From Ruminococcus champanellensis 18P13 = JCM 17042 (GTDB lineage Bacteria > Bacillota > Clostridia > Oscillospirales > Ruminococcaceae): 64,000 nucleotides of DNA. Location: contig NC_021039.1 of assembly GCF_000210095.1 (NCBI RefSeq), positions 892,650 through 956,649 of the forward strand. Direction: 5' to 3'. The position numbers were made by a program, and so were the translations under genes. A model generated the notes under the pieces. It saw only the letters and a program-made list of their open reading frames with translations, was not told the DNA's origin and did no database searches. Positions 43,285 to 53,900 of the stretch are shown one piece after another. Positions within the stretch are counted from its first letter, which is position 1. Every line of letters starts with the position of its first letter.

Positions 43285-43944
43285 ATGACCGGAACACAGT
43301 GTGCCCGGGCAGTATGCGACCGGCTGGAGCAGGTCTACCCGGATGCTGTCTGCGCACTGCATTATCAGAAGCCCTACGAGCTGATGATTGCTGCACGGCT
43401 GTCTGCCCAGTGTACGGATGCCAGGGTGAACATTGTCACAAGAACCCTCTTTGAAAAGTATCCCACCCTGGAGTCGTTTGCCAATGCAGAATTGACGGAG
43501 CTGGAGCAGGATATCCGGCCCTGCGGCTTTTACCACACCAAGGCCCAGAGCATCATCGGCATGTGCCGGCGGATTCTGGAGGTGTACGGCGGCGAGCTGC
43601 CCCATACCATGGAGGATCTGCTGACCCTGCCGGGTATCGGCAGGAAGACGGCGAATCTGCTGATGGGGGATGTGTACGGCAAGCCTGCGGTGGTGACGGA
43701 TACCCACTGCATCCGCATTTGCGGACGGCTTGGTCTGACCCGACATAAGGAACCGGCAAAGGTGGAGGCGGATCTGTGGAAGGTATTGGAGCCGGAGCGT
43801 GCTTCGGATTTCTGCCACCGGATCGTGCTGTTCGGCAGAGAAATCTGCCGTGCCCGGCATCCCAGATGTGAGGGCTGCCCTTTGCAGGATCTGTGTCCGG
43901 ATTTTCATGATAAATTCCCAAAAAGGCTTGACAAACAGGCGTAA
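43285..43944 (+). CDS. nth: Endonuclease III
   Basis: A 219-residue base-excision repair glycosylase and AP lyase for oxidised pyrimidines. The helix-hairpin-helix is LPGIGRKTANLLMG with the catalytic Lys, the catalytic Asp is in VVTDTHCIRI, and the 4Fe-4S cluster motif C-X6-C-X2-C-X5-C is in CRARHPRCEGCPLQDLC. It is a single gene in front of secA, whose promoter overlaps its 3' end. Confidence 0.96.
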   Translation: MTGTQCARAVCDRLEQVYPDAVCALHYQKPYELMIAARLSAQCTDARVNIVTRTLFEKYPTLESFANAELTELEQDIRPCGFYHTKAQSIIGMCRRILEVYGGELPHTMEDLLTLPGIGRKTANLLMGDVYGKPAVVTDTHCIRICGRLGLTRHKEPAKVEADLWKVLEPERASDFCHRIVLFGREICRARHPRCEGCPLQDLCPDFHDKFPKRLDKQA

Positions 43945-43956
43945 GCATTGTAAACT
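43928..43956 (+). promoter_or_regulatory. Promoter of secA, partly inside the nth 3' end
   Basis: TTGACA at 43928-43933 and TAAACT at 43951-43956 with a 17-base spacer. The -35 lies within the last codons of nth; the leader to secA is about 110 bases. Confidence 0.6.
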
Positions 43957-44072
43957 TATGTTATGTGTTTGTGACTCGGAAAAAAGAAAACTAAGGCAGC
44001 ACCGCATGGGGTCTGCACGGCAGATTCAGTGCGTGCTGTCCAAAGTATATAACAGTAAAGGCGGAAAATTGA

Positions 44073-46814
44073 ATGGGTATTTTTGAACGCATTTTCGGCT
44101 CCTACAGCAAGAAGGAGCTGGCTCGGATCGAACCGATCAAGAACAAGGTGCTGGATCTGGAGGATGAATATAAGTCCATGTCCGATGCAACGCTGAAGGA
44201 ACAGACTGTAAAGTTCCGGGAGCGGTTGAGCAACGGCGAGACCCTGGATGATATTCTTCCGGAGGCATTTGCAGCAGTCCGGGAGGCGGCTGACCGTGTG
44301 CTTGGCAAGCGTCCGTTCCCTGTACAGCTGATCGGTGCCACCGTACTGCATCAGGGCAGAATCGCCGAGATGAAGACCGGTGAAGGTAAGACCCTGGTGG
44401 CATGCGTTGCATCTTATCTGAATGCGCTGTCCGGCGAGGGCGTTCATGTCATTACAGTCAATGACTATCTGGCAAAGACCCAGTCCGAGGAAATGGGCAA
44501 GGTGCATCGTTTTATGGGGCTGACCGTTGGCTGCATCCTGCACGGGCTGAACAATGACCAGCGCCGGGAAGCATACAACTGCGACGTTACATACGGCACC
44601 AACAATGAGCTGGGCTTTGATTACCTGCGTGATAACATGGTCATTTATAAAAAGGACAAGGTACAGCGCGGACACAATTTTGCCATCGTGGATGAGGTGG
44701 ACTCCATCCTGATCGATGAGGCAAGAACCCCGCTGATCATTTCCGGCAGAGGGGATAAGTCCACAGAGCTGTATACGGTTGTGGACAAATTCGCCAAGAC
44801 TCTGACTGCCACCACCGTGGTGGAAATGGACGATAAGCTGGATCAGGATGAAGCCAACGAAGAGGCGGATTACATCATCGACGAGAAGGCAAAGACTGCT
44901 ACCATCACACGCCGGGGCGTCCGGAAGGCAGAGAAGTACTTCAACGTGGAAAATCTGATGGATCCGGACAATATGACTCTGCTGCATCACATCAACCAGG
45001 CACTGAAGGCAAACGGCATCATGCACGCAGACATCGACTATGTGGTCAAGGACGGAGAAGTCATCATCGTGGATGAATTCACCGGCCGTCTGATGCTGGG
45101 CAGACGCTTCAATGACGGTCTGCACCAGGCCATCGAAGCAAAGGAAGGCGTGAAGATTGCCAACGAGAGCAAGACTCTGGCTACCATTACATTCCAGAAT
45201 TACTTCCGTCTGTACAACAAGCTGTCCGGTATGACCGGTACGGCAATGACCGAGGAAGACGAGTTCAAGGAAATCTACAAGCTGGACGTGATTGCCATCC
45301 CCACCAATAAGCCGGTACAGCGTATCGACCACGAGGATCGGATCTACAGAACCGAAAAGGGCAAGTTTGAAGCCATCATCGACCAGGTCTGCGAGTGTCA
45401 TGCCAAGGGGCAGCCGGTGCTGGTTGGTACCATTTCCATTGAAAAGTCCGAGCTGCTGTCCCGGATGCTGACCCGGAAGGGCATCAAGCACAATGTGCTG
45501 AATGCAAAGCAGCATGCCCGTGAGGCAGAGATCGTGGCACAGGCAGGCAAGCTGGGTGCAGTGACCATTGCAACCAACATGGCGGGCCGTGGTACGGATA
45601 TTATGTTGGGCGGTAACGCTGAATTTCTGGCAAAGGCAGAAATGCGCAAGCAGGGCTACGAGGATGATATCATCAACGAGGCTGTGGGCTATGCGGATAC
45701 GGAGAATGAGCAGATCCTGGCGGCAAGAGCTGTTTACAAGGAACTGTATGACAAGTTCAGTGCCGAGGTCAAGGAAAAGGCAGTGGAGGTCAAGAAAGCA
45801 GGGGGATTGTACATTCTGGGTACAGAGCGGCATGAATCCCGCCGGATCGATAATCAGCTTCGCGGACGTTCCGGTCGTCAGGGTGACGAGGGCGAAAGCT
45901 GCTTCTTCCTGTCCGTAGAGGATGACCTGATGCGGATATTTGCCGGGGAGCGTCTGGAAAACATGATGCGTACTCTGAACGTAGAGGAGAACATGCCCAT
46001 CGAGAGCCGGATGCTCACCAAGATCATCGAATCCTCCCAGAAGAAGGTGGAGGGCAGAAACTTTGCGATTCGGAAGAATGTCCTCAACTACGACGACGTT
46101 ATGAACAAGCAGCGTGAGATCATCTACGAGCAGCGTGCAACCGTGCTGAACGGAGACGATATCCACGAGTATATTCTCAAGATGATGGAGGAGCTGATCG
46201 ACTCTACAGTGGATCAGTATCTGATCGACGACGACAACAAGGAAGACTGGAACCTGGTTGGGCTTCGTGACCACTTCATGGGCTGGATCACCGTGGACGG
46301 GGATCTGGAATACGAGGGTGAGGAGTATGAGTCCATCACCAAGGATGAAATCAAGAAGTTCCTGACGGAGCGCACCTTGAAGGCATATGCGGACCGGGAA
46401 GCCCACTACGGTGCAGAGACGCTTCGTGAGCTGGAGCGTGTGATCCTGCTGAAGGTAGTGGATACCAAGTGGATGGCGCACATTGACGACATGGACGAGC
46501 TGAAGCGGGGCATCGGTCTGCGGGCAATGGGCAACAAGAACCCGGTTGTAGAGTATCGGTTTGAAGGTATGGATATGTTCGATGCAATGATCGACTCCAT
46601 CCGGGAGGATACTGTTCGCCTGCTGCTGACCGTTCAGCTGCAGCAGAACCAGGTGCCGGAGCGTGAGCAGGTAGCAAAGCCCGATGCACCCAATGCAGGC
46701 GCCGGTGACGGCAGCTTTTCCAATGCACCGGCAAAGAAGAAGATCGGCCCCAATGAGCCCTGCCCTTGCGGCAGCGGAAAGAAGTATAAATTATGCTGCG
46801 GAATGAAGAAATGA
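44073..46814 (+). CDS. secA: Preprotein translocase ATPase SecA
   Basis: A 913-residue motor protein driving Sec export. The start (MGIFERIFGS), Walker A (AEMKTGEGKTLVA), TYGTNNELGFDYLRDNM, DEVDSILIDEARTPLIISG and RGRSGRQGDEGES are diagnostic. The C terminus has the SEC-C zinc motif CPCGSGKKYKLCC. The last 22 bases overlap the epimerase gene. The abundance of secreted giant proteins downstream fits its place. Confidence 0.97.
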   Translation: MGIFERIFGSYSKKELARIEPIKNKVLDLEDEYKSMSDATLKEQTVKFRERLSNGETLDDILPEAFAAVREAADRVLGKRPFPVQLIGATVLHQGRIAEMKTGEGKTLVACVASYLNALSGEGVHVITVNDYLAKTQSEEMGKVHRFMGLTVGCILHGLNNDQRREAYNCDVTYGTNNELGFDYLRDNMVIYKKDKVQRGHNFAIVDEVDSILIDEARTPLIISGRGDKSTELYTVVDKFAKTLTATTVVEMDDKLDQDEANEEADYIIDEKAKTATITRRGVRKAEKYFNVENLMDPDNMTLLHHINQALKANGIMHADIDYVVKDGEVIIVDEFTGRLMLGRRFNDGLHQAIEAKEGVKIANESKTLATITFQNYFRLYNKLSGMTGTAMTEEDEFKEIYKLDVIAIPTNKPVQRIDHEDRIYRTEKGKFEAIIDQVCECHAKGQPVLVGTISIEKSELLSRMLTRKGIKHNVLNAKQHAREAEIVAQAGKLGAVTIATNMAGRGTDIMLGGNAEFLAKAEMRKQGYEDDIINEAVGYADTENEQILAARAVYKELYDKFSAEVKEKAVEVKKAGGLYILGTERHESRRIDNQLRGRSGRQGDEGESCFFLSVEDDLMRIFAGERLENMMRTLNVEENMPIESRMLTKIIESSQKKVEGRNFAIRKNVLNYDDVMNKQREIIYEQRATVLNGDDIHEYILKMMEELIDSTVDQYLIDDDNKEDWNLVGLRDHFMGWITVDGDLEYEGEEYESITKDEIKKFLTERTLKAYADREAHYGAETLRELERVILLKVVDTKWMAHIDDMDELKRGIGLRAMGNKNPVVEYRFEGMDMFDAMIDSIREDTVRLLLTVQLQQNQVPEREQVAKPDAPNAGAGDGSFSNAPAKKKIGPNEPCPCGSGKKYKLCCGMKK

Positions 46815-48004
46815 TCGAACAGGGAAGGGCGCTGGCTGCGGACTGCCGGCGGGAGCTGACAGAGCATATCCTGCCCTTCTGGAATCAGCTTTCTGACCCA
46901 AGAGGGGGATTTTACGGCAGGATGGATGCGGCGCTGAAGCTGTATCCGGACGCCCCCAAGGGTGTGATTCTCCATGCCCGGATCCTCTGGGCATACTCCA
47001 GCGCCTATCTTGCATTGCAGGATCCGGCTCTGCTGGAGCATGCAGCACATGCCTACCGGTTTCTCCGGACATGCTGCTACGACAAAGCATATGGGGGCAT
47101 GTTCTGGTCAGTCACGGCACAGGGGGAGCCCTGCGACACCATCAAGCATACATACAATCAAGCGTTCTGCATATATGGGCTGTGCGCCTATTACCGGGCG
47201 AGCGGGGATGTGACCGCCCTGGAGCTTGCAGAAAAGCTGTTCGACACCATTGAGAAGAAAACACCGGATGCCTACGGCTACGGGGAGGCATTTACCCGGG
47301 ACTGGCAGCCGGCGGACAATGAGGCGCTTTCCGAAAACGGATTGTCTGCGGTGAAGACCATGAACACGGTGCTGCATCTGGTGGAGGCTTATACGGAGCT
47401 TTACCGTGTGACCCGACGGGAGCAGGTGGCACAGCGGCTGCGGTGGCTGCTGGATCTGACCCGGAACCGGATTTATGATCCGGAGCGGTGCGCACTGCGG
47501 GTGTTCTTTGACGGACAGTGGAATGAAATCGGGGATGTTTATTCCTACGGTCACGACATTGAGGCAAGCTGGCTTCTGACCCGTGCCTGTGACGTGCTGG
47601 AGGATGAAACATATACAGCGGCGTTTGCGGAGATTGCCGTCCGGATCGCCGGAAAAATTCAGTCCTGCGCCCTGGAGCAGGGTGCGCTGAATGATGAATA
47701 TGCGGCAGGAAACATCAACAAAAAGCGTGTCTGGTGGGTGGAAGCTGAGGGTGTTGTGGGATTTCTCAATGCGTATCAGCTCAGTGGTGATCCTGCATTT
47801 TTCCGGACGGCTCAGCAGCTGTGGCGGTACATCCGTACATACCAGATCGACCGCAGAGAGGGCGGCGAGTGGCATGCGGAGGTGGCGTTTGACAACGTGC
47901 CCATGCAGGTGTTTGACATGGCTGGGCCTTGGAAGTGCCCCTATCACAACAGCCGGATGTGCCTGGAAACGATGCAGAGGATCCGGGCTATGACGCAGGG
48001 TTGA
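46793..48004 (+). CDS. AGE family epimerase, probable cellobiose 2-epimerase
   Basis: A 403-residue (alpha/alpha)6-barrel epimerase. It matches the Ruminococcus albus cellobiose 2-epimerase as I recall it: HILPFWNQLSDPRGGFYG, KGVILHARILWAYSSAY, DTIKHTYNQAF, DNEALSENGL, VGDVYSYGHDIEASW (written here as IGDVYSYGHDIEASW), RVWWVEAEGVVGF and GPWKCPYHNSRMC. These include the conserved His residues of the active site. The enzyme turns cellobiose into glucosyl-mannose for a phosphorylase route. The ATG at 46793 is inside secA; an ATG at 46811 is also possible. There is no signal peptide, so it acts in the cytoplasm. It lies just before a GH9 gene. Confidence 0.88.
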   Translation: MLRNEEMIEQGRALAADCRRELTEHILPFWNQLSDPRGGFYGRMDAALKLYPDAPKGVILHARILWAYSSAYLALQDPALLEHAAHAYRFLRTCCYDKAYGGMFWSVTAQGEPCDTIKHTYNQAFCIYGLCAYYRASGDVTALELAEKLFDTIEKKTPDAYGYGEAFTRDWQPADNEALSENGLSAVKTMNTVLHLVEAYTELYRVTRREQVAQRLRWLLDLTRNRIYDPERCALRVFFDGQWNEIGDVYSYGHDIEASWLLTRACDVLEDETYTAAFAEIAVRIAGKIQSCALEQGALNDEYAAGNINKKRVWWVEAEGVVGFLNAYQLSGDPAFFRTAQQLWRYIRTYQIDRREGGEWHAEVAFDNVPMQVFDMAGPWKCPYHNSRMCLETMQRIRAMTQG

Positions 48005-48032
48005 TGCAACGAAACAGGAGGGAAAGAACAGC

Positions 48033-50678
48033 ATGAAGGTCAAACTCAGCAAGCAGGTTCTCGTTGCGGCATGCAGTCTTTGCACTGCGGCAGCTATGGC
48101 GGCCACCACTGTAATGCCCGTTTTTGCGGACGCAGGGGAGAAACCGCCGGAGGTCACAGAAGAGGAACGGGTGTTCCCGGATCCGGACAGTTTCAGTTAT
48201 GATGACGTAGAGATCAATTTTGCGAAGGCTTTGCAGTATTCCCTGTATTTTTACGATGCGAACAAGTGTGGCCCCGGCATCACCGGAGGCAATCTGGAAT
48301 GGCGGGGAGACTGTCATGTGGAGGATGCTACCATTCCTCTCAAGCCCATGGGAGAGGATTTCAAGGGCACGAACCTGTCCCAGGAATTCATCGACGAGCA
48401 TAAGGATCTGCTGGATCCGGATGGGGACGGACTCATCGACTGCTCCGGCGGTATGCACGATGCGGGAGATCATGTAAAATTCTGTCTCCCTGGCAGTTAT
48501 GCCGCATCCACCGTAGGCTGGGGCTACTATGAATTCCGGGACGCTTATGTGAAAACCGGCACGCAGGAGCATGTGGAGGACATCCTGCACTGGTTCAACG
48601 ATTTTTACATGAAGAGCACATATCTGGACGAAAACGGTGAAGTGGTGGCATACTGCTACCAGGTGGGCGAGGGCAATATCGACCACAATTACTGGATCGC
48701 ACCGGAGCTGCAAAACGAAAATCTGCTGGACTTTGCCCGTCCCGCATACTTTGCCACAACAGAAACCCCTGCCTCCGACATGTGTGCCGGCACGGCGGCT
48801 TCCCTGGCCATCAACTACCTGAACTTCAAGGACACGGAGCCGGAGTATGCAGCCGAGAGCCTGCAAAAGGCAATCGCCCTGTATGACTTTGCAGTCAAGA
48901 CCCATACCGAGACGGAGGGCTTGAAGGTCACCAGTCTGGGCTATGACGGGGGCTTCTACACCTCCAGCTATGACTACGACGAACTGGCGTGGGCAGCTGT
49001 GTGGCTGTATGAATGCACCGGCGAGTGGGACTATATTGACGACATCATTCATGTGGATGAAACCGTAACCGGGGACATGGGGGCACATCCCTACACCGGT
49101 TATCTGAAGCGGATCATCGCCGACACCGGAAACTGCTGGCAGAACATCTGGGTACACTGCTGGGATACGGTATGGGGCGGTGTATTTGCAAAGCTGGCGC
49201 CCATCACCAACATCTCCCGTGACTGGTACATTTTCCGGTGGAATCTGGAGTACTGGTCCGGCATGAACGAGCAGGATGCTGCGGCTGCACCTACCAAAGC
49301 AGAGAAAAACAACGTTACCATGGCGGCAAGCGTGCCTGCGGTGACTTCTCATAAGGACTTCGGTCTGGACGATCAGATCTGGAACACCAAGATCACGGCG
49401 GAGGAAATTGCGGATCTGCCCACCAAGGATGGCGCATTCCTGGCAAAGACGCCGGCTGGCTTCTCCATGCTGAACGAATACGGCTCCGCCCGGTATGACG
49501 CTGCCGCACAGCTTTGCGCATGCGTATACGCCAAGGAAACCGGGGATAACACCTTTGTAGACTGGGCAGAGGGACAGATGGAGTACATCATGGGCAAAAA
49601 CCCCATGAACCGCCCCTACATTGTTGGCTATTCTCCTACGGCAGCAAGCCATCCCCATCACCGGGCTGCACACGGTTCCAAGACTCTGAACATGGACGAT
49701 CCCCAGACCCAGACCCATGTACTCTGGGGCGCACTGGTAGGCGGGCCGGATGCCAGCGACTGGCACCGTGATATTACCAAGGACTACATTTATAATGAGG
49801 TTGCTGTGGACTATAACGCAGCATTCGTTGGGGCATGTGCCGGTCTGTATAACTTCTGCGGCACGGAGGATATGAAGCCCCAGTCCAATTTCCCGCCCTC
49901 CGAGGCTTCCATGAAGGGGGACATTGTGGAATACAAGCTGAAGGCTTCCATCGGTCAGGAAGACAACATGGCAACGCAGGTACTGGTGGAGATCGATAAC
50001 TCCAGCTTCCTGCCGCCCCATTATCTGAAGGAAACCAAGGTGCGCTACTACTTCAGCATTGCAGAGCTTCTGAAGAACGGACAGACTCTGGACGATCTGA
50101 CTGTCCGGATGGACTATGACGCAATGAAGTCCAATACGGACGGCAAGCATGAAGTCACCTACAATGTGGTGCAGTACAACGACAAGGGGGACTGCTACAT
50201 TGAGCTGACCTGGACGGGATATGAATTCTACGGAACCATGCAGTTCCAGTTCGCCCTGATGGCACAGGTGCAGAATGAGGAGTATACCTTCATCTGGGAT
50301 CCCACCAATGACTACAGCCGTTCCGGTCTGTCTACCTGTGATGAACTGGGTGTGACGCTGGCGGAGGCGCTGACCGAATACGATCTGATCACCATGTACG
50401 TGGATGGAGAGCATGTATGGGGCAAGGCGCCTGCGGATGCGCAGGAGGATGAAACCCTGTACGGAGATGTGGACTGCAATGGCACTGTGGAAATCGCAGA
50501 TGTTGTGCTGCTGTCCCGGTATGTGGCACAGGACAAGGATGCAAAGGCGGTCACTGCACAGGGACTGCTGAATGCGGACTGTGTGAAGGACGGCACTGTG
50601 GATATGGAGGACATTACAGCCATTGCACGGTATCTGGCACACTTGATTGAAGCATCCCAGCTTGGAAAGGCATCTTAA
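48033..50678 (+). CDS. Glycoside hydrolase family 9 endoglucanase with CBM3-like domain and dockerin
   Basis: An 881-residue exported cellulase. A signal peptide (about residues 1-32) is followed by a GH9 catalytic domain (about 55-615) with GGMHDAGDHVKF (catalytic Asp), the PHHRAAHGS motif and YNEVAVDYNAAFVG, with the likely acid Glu. A CBM3c-like domain follows (about 630-800), including LKETKVRYYFSIAELL and YGTMQFQFALMAQ, as in processive endoglucanases of theme B. The C terminus is a type I dockerin (YGDVDCNGTVEIADVVLL and ADCVKDGTVDMEDITAIARY). It has a CAGGAGGG site and a strong terminator. It should act with the GH8 enzyme on the cellulosome. Confidence 0.94.
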   Translation: MKVKLSKQVLVAACSLCTAAAMAATTVMPVFADAGEKPPEVTEEERVFPDPDSFSYDDVEINFAKALQYSLYFYDANKCGPGITGGNLEWRGDCHVEDATIPLKPMGEDFKGTNLSQEFIDEHKDLLDPDGDGLIDCSGGMHDAGDHVKFCLPGSYAASTVGWGYYEFRDAYVKTGTQEHVEDILHWFNDFYMKSTYLDENGEVVAYCYQVGEGNIDHNYWIAPELQNENLLDFARPAYFATTETPASDMCAGTAASLAINYLNFKDTEPEYAAESLQKAIALYDFAVKTHTETEGLKVTSLGYDGGFYTSSYDYDELAWAAVWLYECTGEWDYIDDIIHVDETVTGDMGAHPYTGYLKRIIADTGNCWQNIWVHCWDTVWGGVFAKLAPITNISRDWYIFRWNLEYWSGMNEQDAAAAPTKAEKNNVTMAASVPAVTSHKDFGLDDQIWNTKITAEEIADLPTKDGAFLAKTPAGFSMLNEYGSARYDAAAQLCACVYAKETGDNTFVDWAEGQMEYIMGKNPMNRPYIVGYSPTAASHPHHRAAHGSKTLNMDDPQTQTHVLWGALVGGPDASDWHRDITKDYIYNEVAVDYNAAFVGACAGLYNFCGTEDMKPQSNFPPSEASMKGDIVEYKLKASIGQEDNMATQVLVEIDNSSFLPPHYLKETKVRYYFSIAELLKNGQTLDDLTVRMDYDAMKSNTDGKHEVTYNVVQYNDKGDCYIELTWTGYEFYGTMQFQFALMAQVQNEEYTFIWDPTNDYSRSGLSTCDELGVTLAEALTEYDLITMYVDGEHVWGKAPADAQEDETLYGDVDCNGTVEIADVVLLSRYVAQDKDAKAVTAQGLLNADCVKDGTVDMEDITAIARYLAHLIEASQLGKAS

Positions 50679-50694
50679 TCAAATACGCAAAATC

Positions 50695-50726
50695 AAACGG
50701 TACAGAGACTTCTGTACCGTTTTTTT
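50695..50726 (+). terminator. Rho-independent terminator after the GH9 gene
   Basis: Twelve-bp arms, AAACGGTACAGA at 50695-50706 and its complement at 50711-50722, followed by more Ts. Confidence 0.9.
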
Positions 50727-50782
50727 GTTGAAATGGGAAATATGCAGGCGCAAAAAAATATAGATTCTGGATGCTTTCATCA

Positions 50783-50811
50783 TTGACGCACCGATGATTG
50801 CGTGGTATAAT
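50783..50811 (+). promoter_or_regulatory. Promoter of the giant dockerin protein operon
   Basis: TTGACG at 50783-50788 and TATAAT at 50806-50811 with a 17-base spacer, again in a TGGTATAAT context. The leader to the start codon is about 115 bases. Confidence 0.75.
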
Positions 50812-50846
50812 CAAAATGTAAAGCTATGAGCGTATTAAAGTAACTT

Positions 50847-50878
50847 TGCACAAATGAAGTCTATAAACTTTGTGCAGT
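50847..50878 (+). promoter_or_regulatory. Hairpin in the leader of the giant gene
   Basis: TGCACAAA and TTTGTGCA arms form an 8-bp stem with a long loop. The right arm runs into a 14-base stretch (50871-50884) identical to the end of the 38-bp palindromic repeats at 2356 and 3023. Confidence 0.4.
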
Positions 50879-50930
50879 GTTGCTAAAAATGCATGTAGTT
50901 TTATAGTATTTTAAGGAAATGAGGCAGAAT

Positions 50931-53900
50931 ATGAGCATGTTCTTCAAACGAAGCATGTCTGCACTGCTGGCAGCCACCATGCTGACCATGGCGGCTCCAT
51001 TCGACAGCCTGGCGGTCTTTGCGGAGGATCTGGAATCCACCGTAACCATCGGCTCGGCGGATGTCAACGGAGACAAGAAGGTTGACGAGAAGGATTGTGC
51101 GCTGATCCTGGAAGCGATCGGCAGCACGACCGGAACCGCTTCGGTCACAGCAGACAATGCGGCATTGAACGTGTACGGCGATGCAGTCATCGACGTGCGG
51201 GATCTGATGGCAGTGAAGGATGCCATCAATGGGATAAAGGCCTATGTGCCGGAGGAGGCGAATGTTTCAGAGCAGGTTGATCTGAACATCAGCTCCACAA
51301 CCGGATACGCCGGGGAAAAGGCAACCTTTGCGATCAGCCTGGCGGACTGGGAAATGGACGTTGCCGCCTACGAAATGCGGCTGTCTCTGGACAATGCACT
51401 GACCGTGGAGGAGGTGTCCTGCAACGGAGATGTGCAGTATAAGCTGGACGGCAGCACACTGAAGCTGTACGGCATGTACAGCGGCTCTCCCGCATACCGG
51501 GGTACCCTGGCGACCATTACGGTTACACTTCCGCCGGAGGCTTACGGGGATTACGGCGTTTCCGTAGTGGGTGCAGATTTCTTCAACAGCGCTTACCAGG
51601 AGTATGCATACCAGGCTACCACCGGCGGCGTGACCGTGGATATGGAAACCAAGCCGGTTTATCTGCGGGCTTCGGAGCTGAACTCCAAGTCCCTGCAGTT
51701 GAGCTGGAGTATGCCCTTTGACGGGGACAAGGTGACCGGCTATATCATCAGCCGGGACGGAGAGGAGATCGGCCGTACAGAGGATCTGTTCTTTGATGAT
51801 AAGGATCTGGAAACCGGCAAGAGCTATCTGTATAGCGTGCAGGCATACGGCACGGACTATCTGTCCGCCCCTTCCCGCACCATTACAGTGACTCCCACTG
51901 CACCGGTGATCCAGTCCATCAGTCTGCCGGACGGAAAAAATGCGGTGGGCGGAGCATCCACCCTTGTGACCTGTCTGATGGAGCATGGGGTACGGGCAAA
52001 GACCTACACCCTGTACTGCACGGATGAGGAGGGCAACCGTACCGTCATCAGCGAAGGAGAGGACCAGAGCTTTTCTGAGCTACAGGTCAGATGGCAGCTG
52101 TCCGAGCTGAAAACCGGCACGTATACGCTGGGACTGACTCTGACGGATGTGGACGGTGCTGAAGTTTCTGCGGAGACCACTGCACAGGTGGATAACACAC
52201 CGCCGGGGGAGGTGTTCGGCTTTACCGTCATTCCCGGGGATGAGCAGAACGAGCTGACCTGGGGCATTGCAGCGGAGCTGAAGGTTGTGGGCTATCGGAT
52301 CTATCGCCGGACTGCCACCAGCAACTACAGCGAGCTTGCTTATGTGGAAGGACGTTCCACGCTGAAGTATGTGGACAAGGACGTGGAAACCGGTCTGGAA
52401 TACTTCTATATCATTGCAGCCGTTGACAAGTACGGCATGGAGGGAACCTTCTCTGCGGAGGTCAGCGGATCTGCGCATGTGGATCAGACCATGCCGGAGA
52501 TCACCCTGTTCCTGCCGGGCAGCGGTACCGTGCTTTACTCGGTGGTGACGCTGAATGTCAAGGCACAGGACAACATCGGCGTAGCGAAGATTACCTGCTT
52601 CCTGTCCGACGATGAGGGCGAGACCTGGAAGGAACTGTTTACCGCCAACGGGGACAGCGTAAGCTATCGGTTTGACACAAGCGCCTATGATGAGGCTTCC
52701 GTACAGATCAAGGCAGTTGCCTATGACTACGCCGGCAATGAAAGCAGCGGCGCCAACATCAATATTTACGCCATTGACAACAAGGGACCGGAGCAGGTGA
52801 CCGGCGTAAATCTGAAGGCATCCGGCGCAACCACAGCTACCGTTGCCTGGGAGGATGTGCCCGACCAGGATCTGCACCACTTTGTGGTCAGATACGGTGT
52901 GACGGGAAGCAGCGGTTACAAAACGGAGAATATCTACCGCACCCTGGGCATTAACCTGAGCGGACTCAAGCCCGGAGAGAGCTATACCGTAGTGGTTGCC
53001 GCAGTGGATACATACGGCAACCAGGGCGAATTCTCCGAGCCTCTGATCTTCACCACCCCGGAGGACACCACAGCGCCGGTGATCGCTTCGATCTATCCGA
53101 CCCCCAGCTATTTTGCAAAGTCCATTCCGCTGCAGGTAAACGCAAAGGATGACTTCTCTGTAGCGTCCGTAACGGTGGAGGCTTCCACGGATCAGAAGAC
53201 CTGGAAGCAGATTGCTGTCATTGAAAATCCCGAACCCACGAAAAATTACTTCAATGCATCCTACACCCTGGATGTGACCGGCTATCCGGAGGGGACGCTC
53301 TATGTGCGTGCCTACGCAGAGGATCTGGCAGGGAACAAGGGTACGGTAGAGAATGCTGCTGTATATGAGTATATGGTGGATCGGACTGCCCCTGCCGCTA
53401 TGGATACTCTGCGGGCAGTGGAGAACGATTCCTGCATCGAGCTGCTGTGGGAAGAAGCAGATACAGATGTGAATTACTACCGGCTGTACCGGGCAGACGG
53501 GGAGGACGGAGAATTCCGGCTGCTCTACGACAGAATCCGGTATCTGAATCATTTTGACCGGCAGGTGACCACGGATGTGCAGTACCGGTATCAGGTGACT
53601 GCGGTGGACATTGCCGGCAACGAAAGTGAACCCTCCAATGTGGTAACTGCAACCCTGCAGGAGGATACCACCGCGCCGGAGATCCAGAGCATCAGCCCGG
53701 AAACCGGCAGTGAACTGAGCCTGAATGACCATTCCATCGGCATTCTGGCATCGGACAACCTGCTGCTGTCCAGTCTGACAGTGGAGTATAAGACAGATCC
53801 GGACGCAGAAACCTATCAGACCCTCAAGAGCTTCACAGATCTGACGGACTACTATCTGTTTGCAACGGTGGAGATCCCCAACCTGCTGATGGTGGATGGT

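Noticed and set aside
43956-46481. An 841-codon minus-strand open frame opposite secA
   Set aside because: Antisense shadow of SecA; the translation has no motifs.
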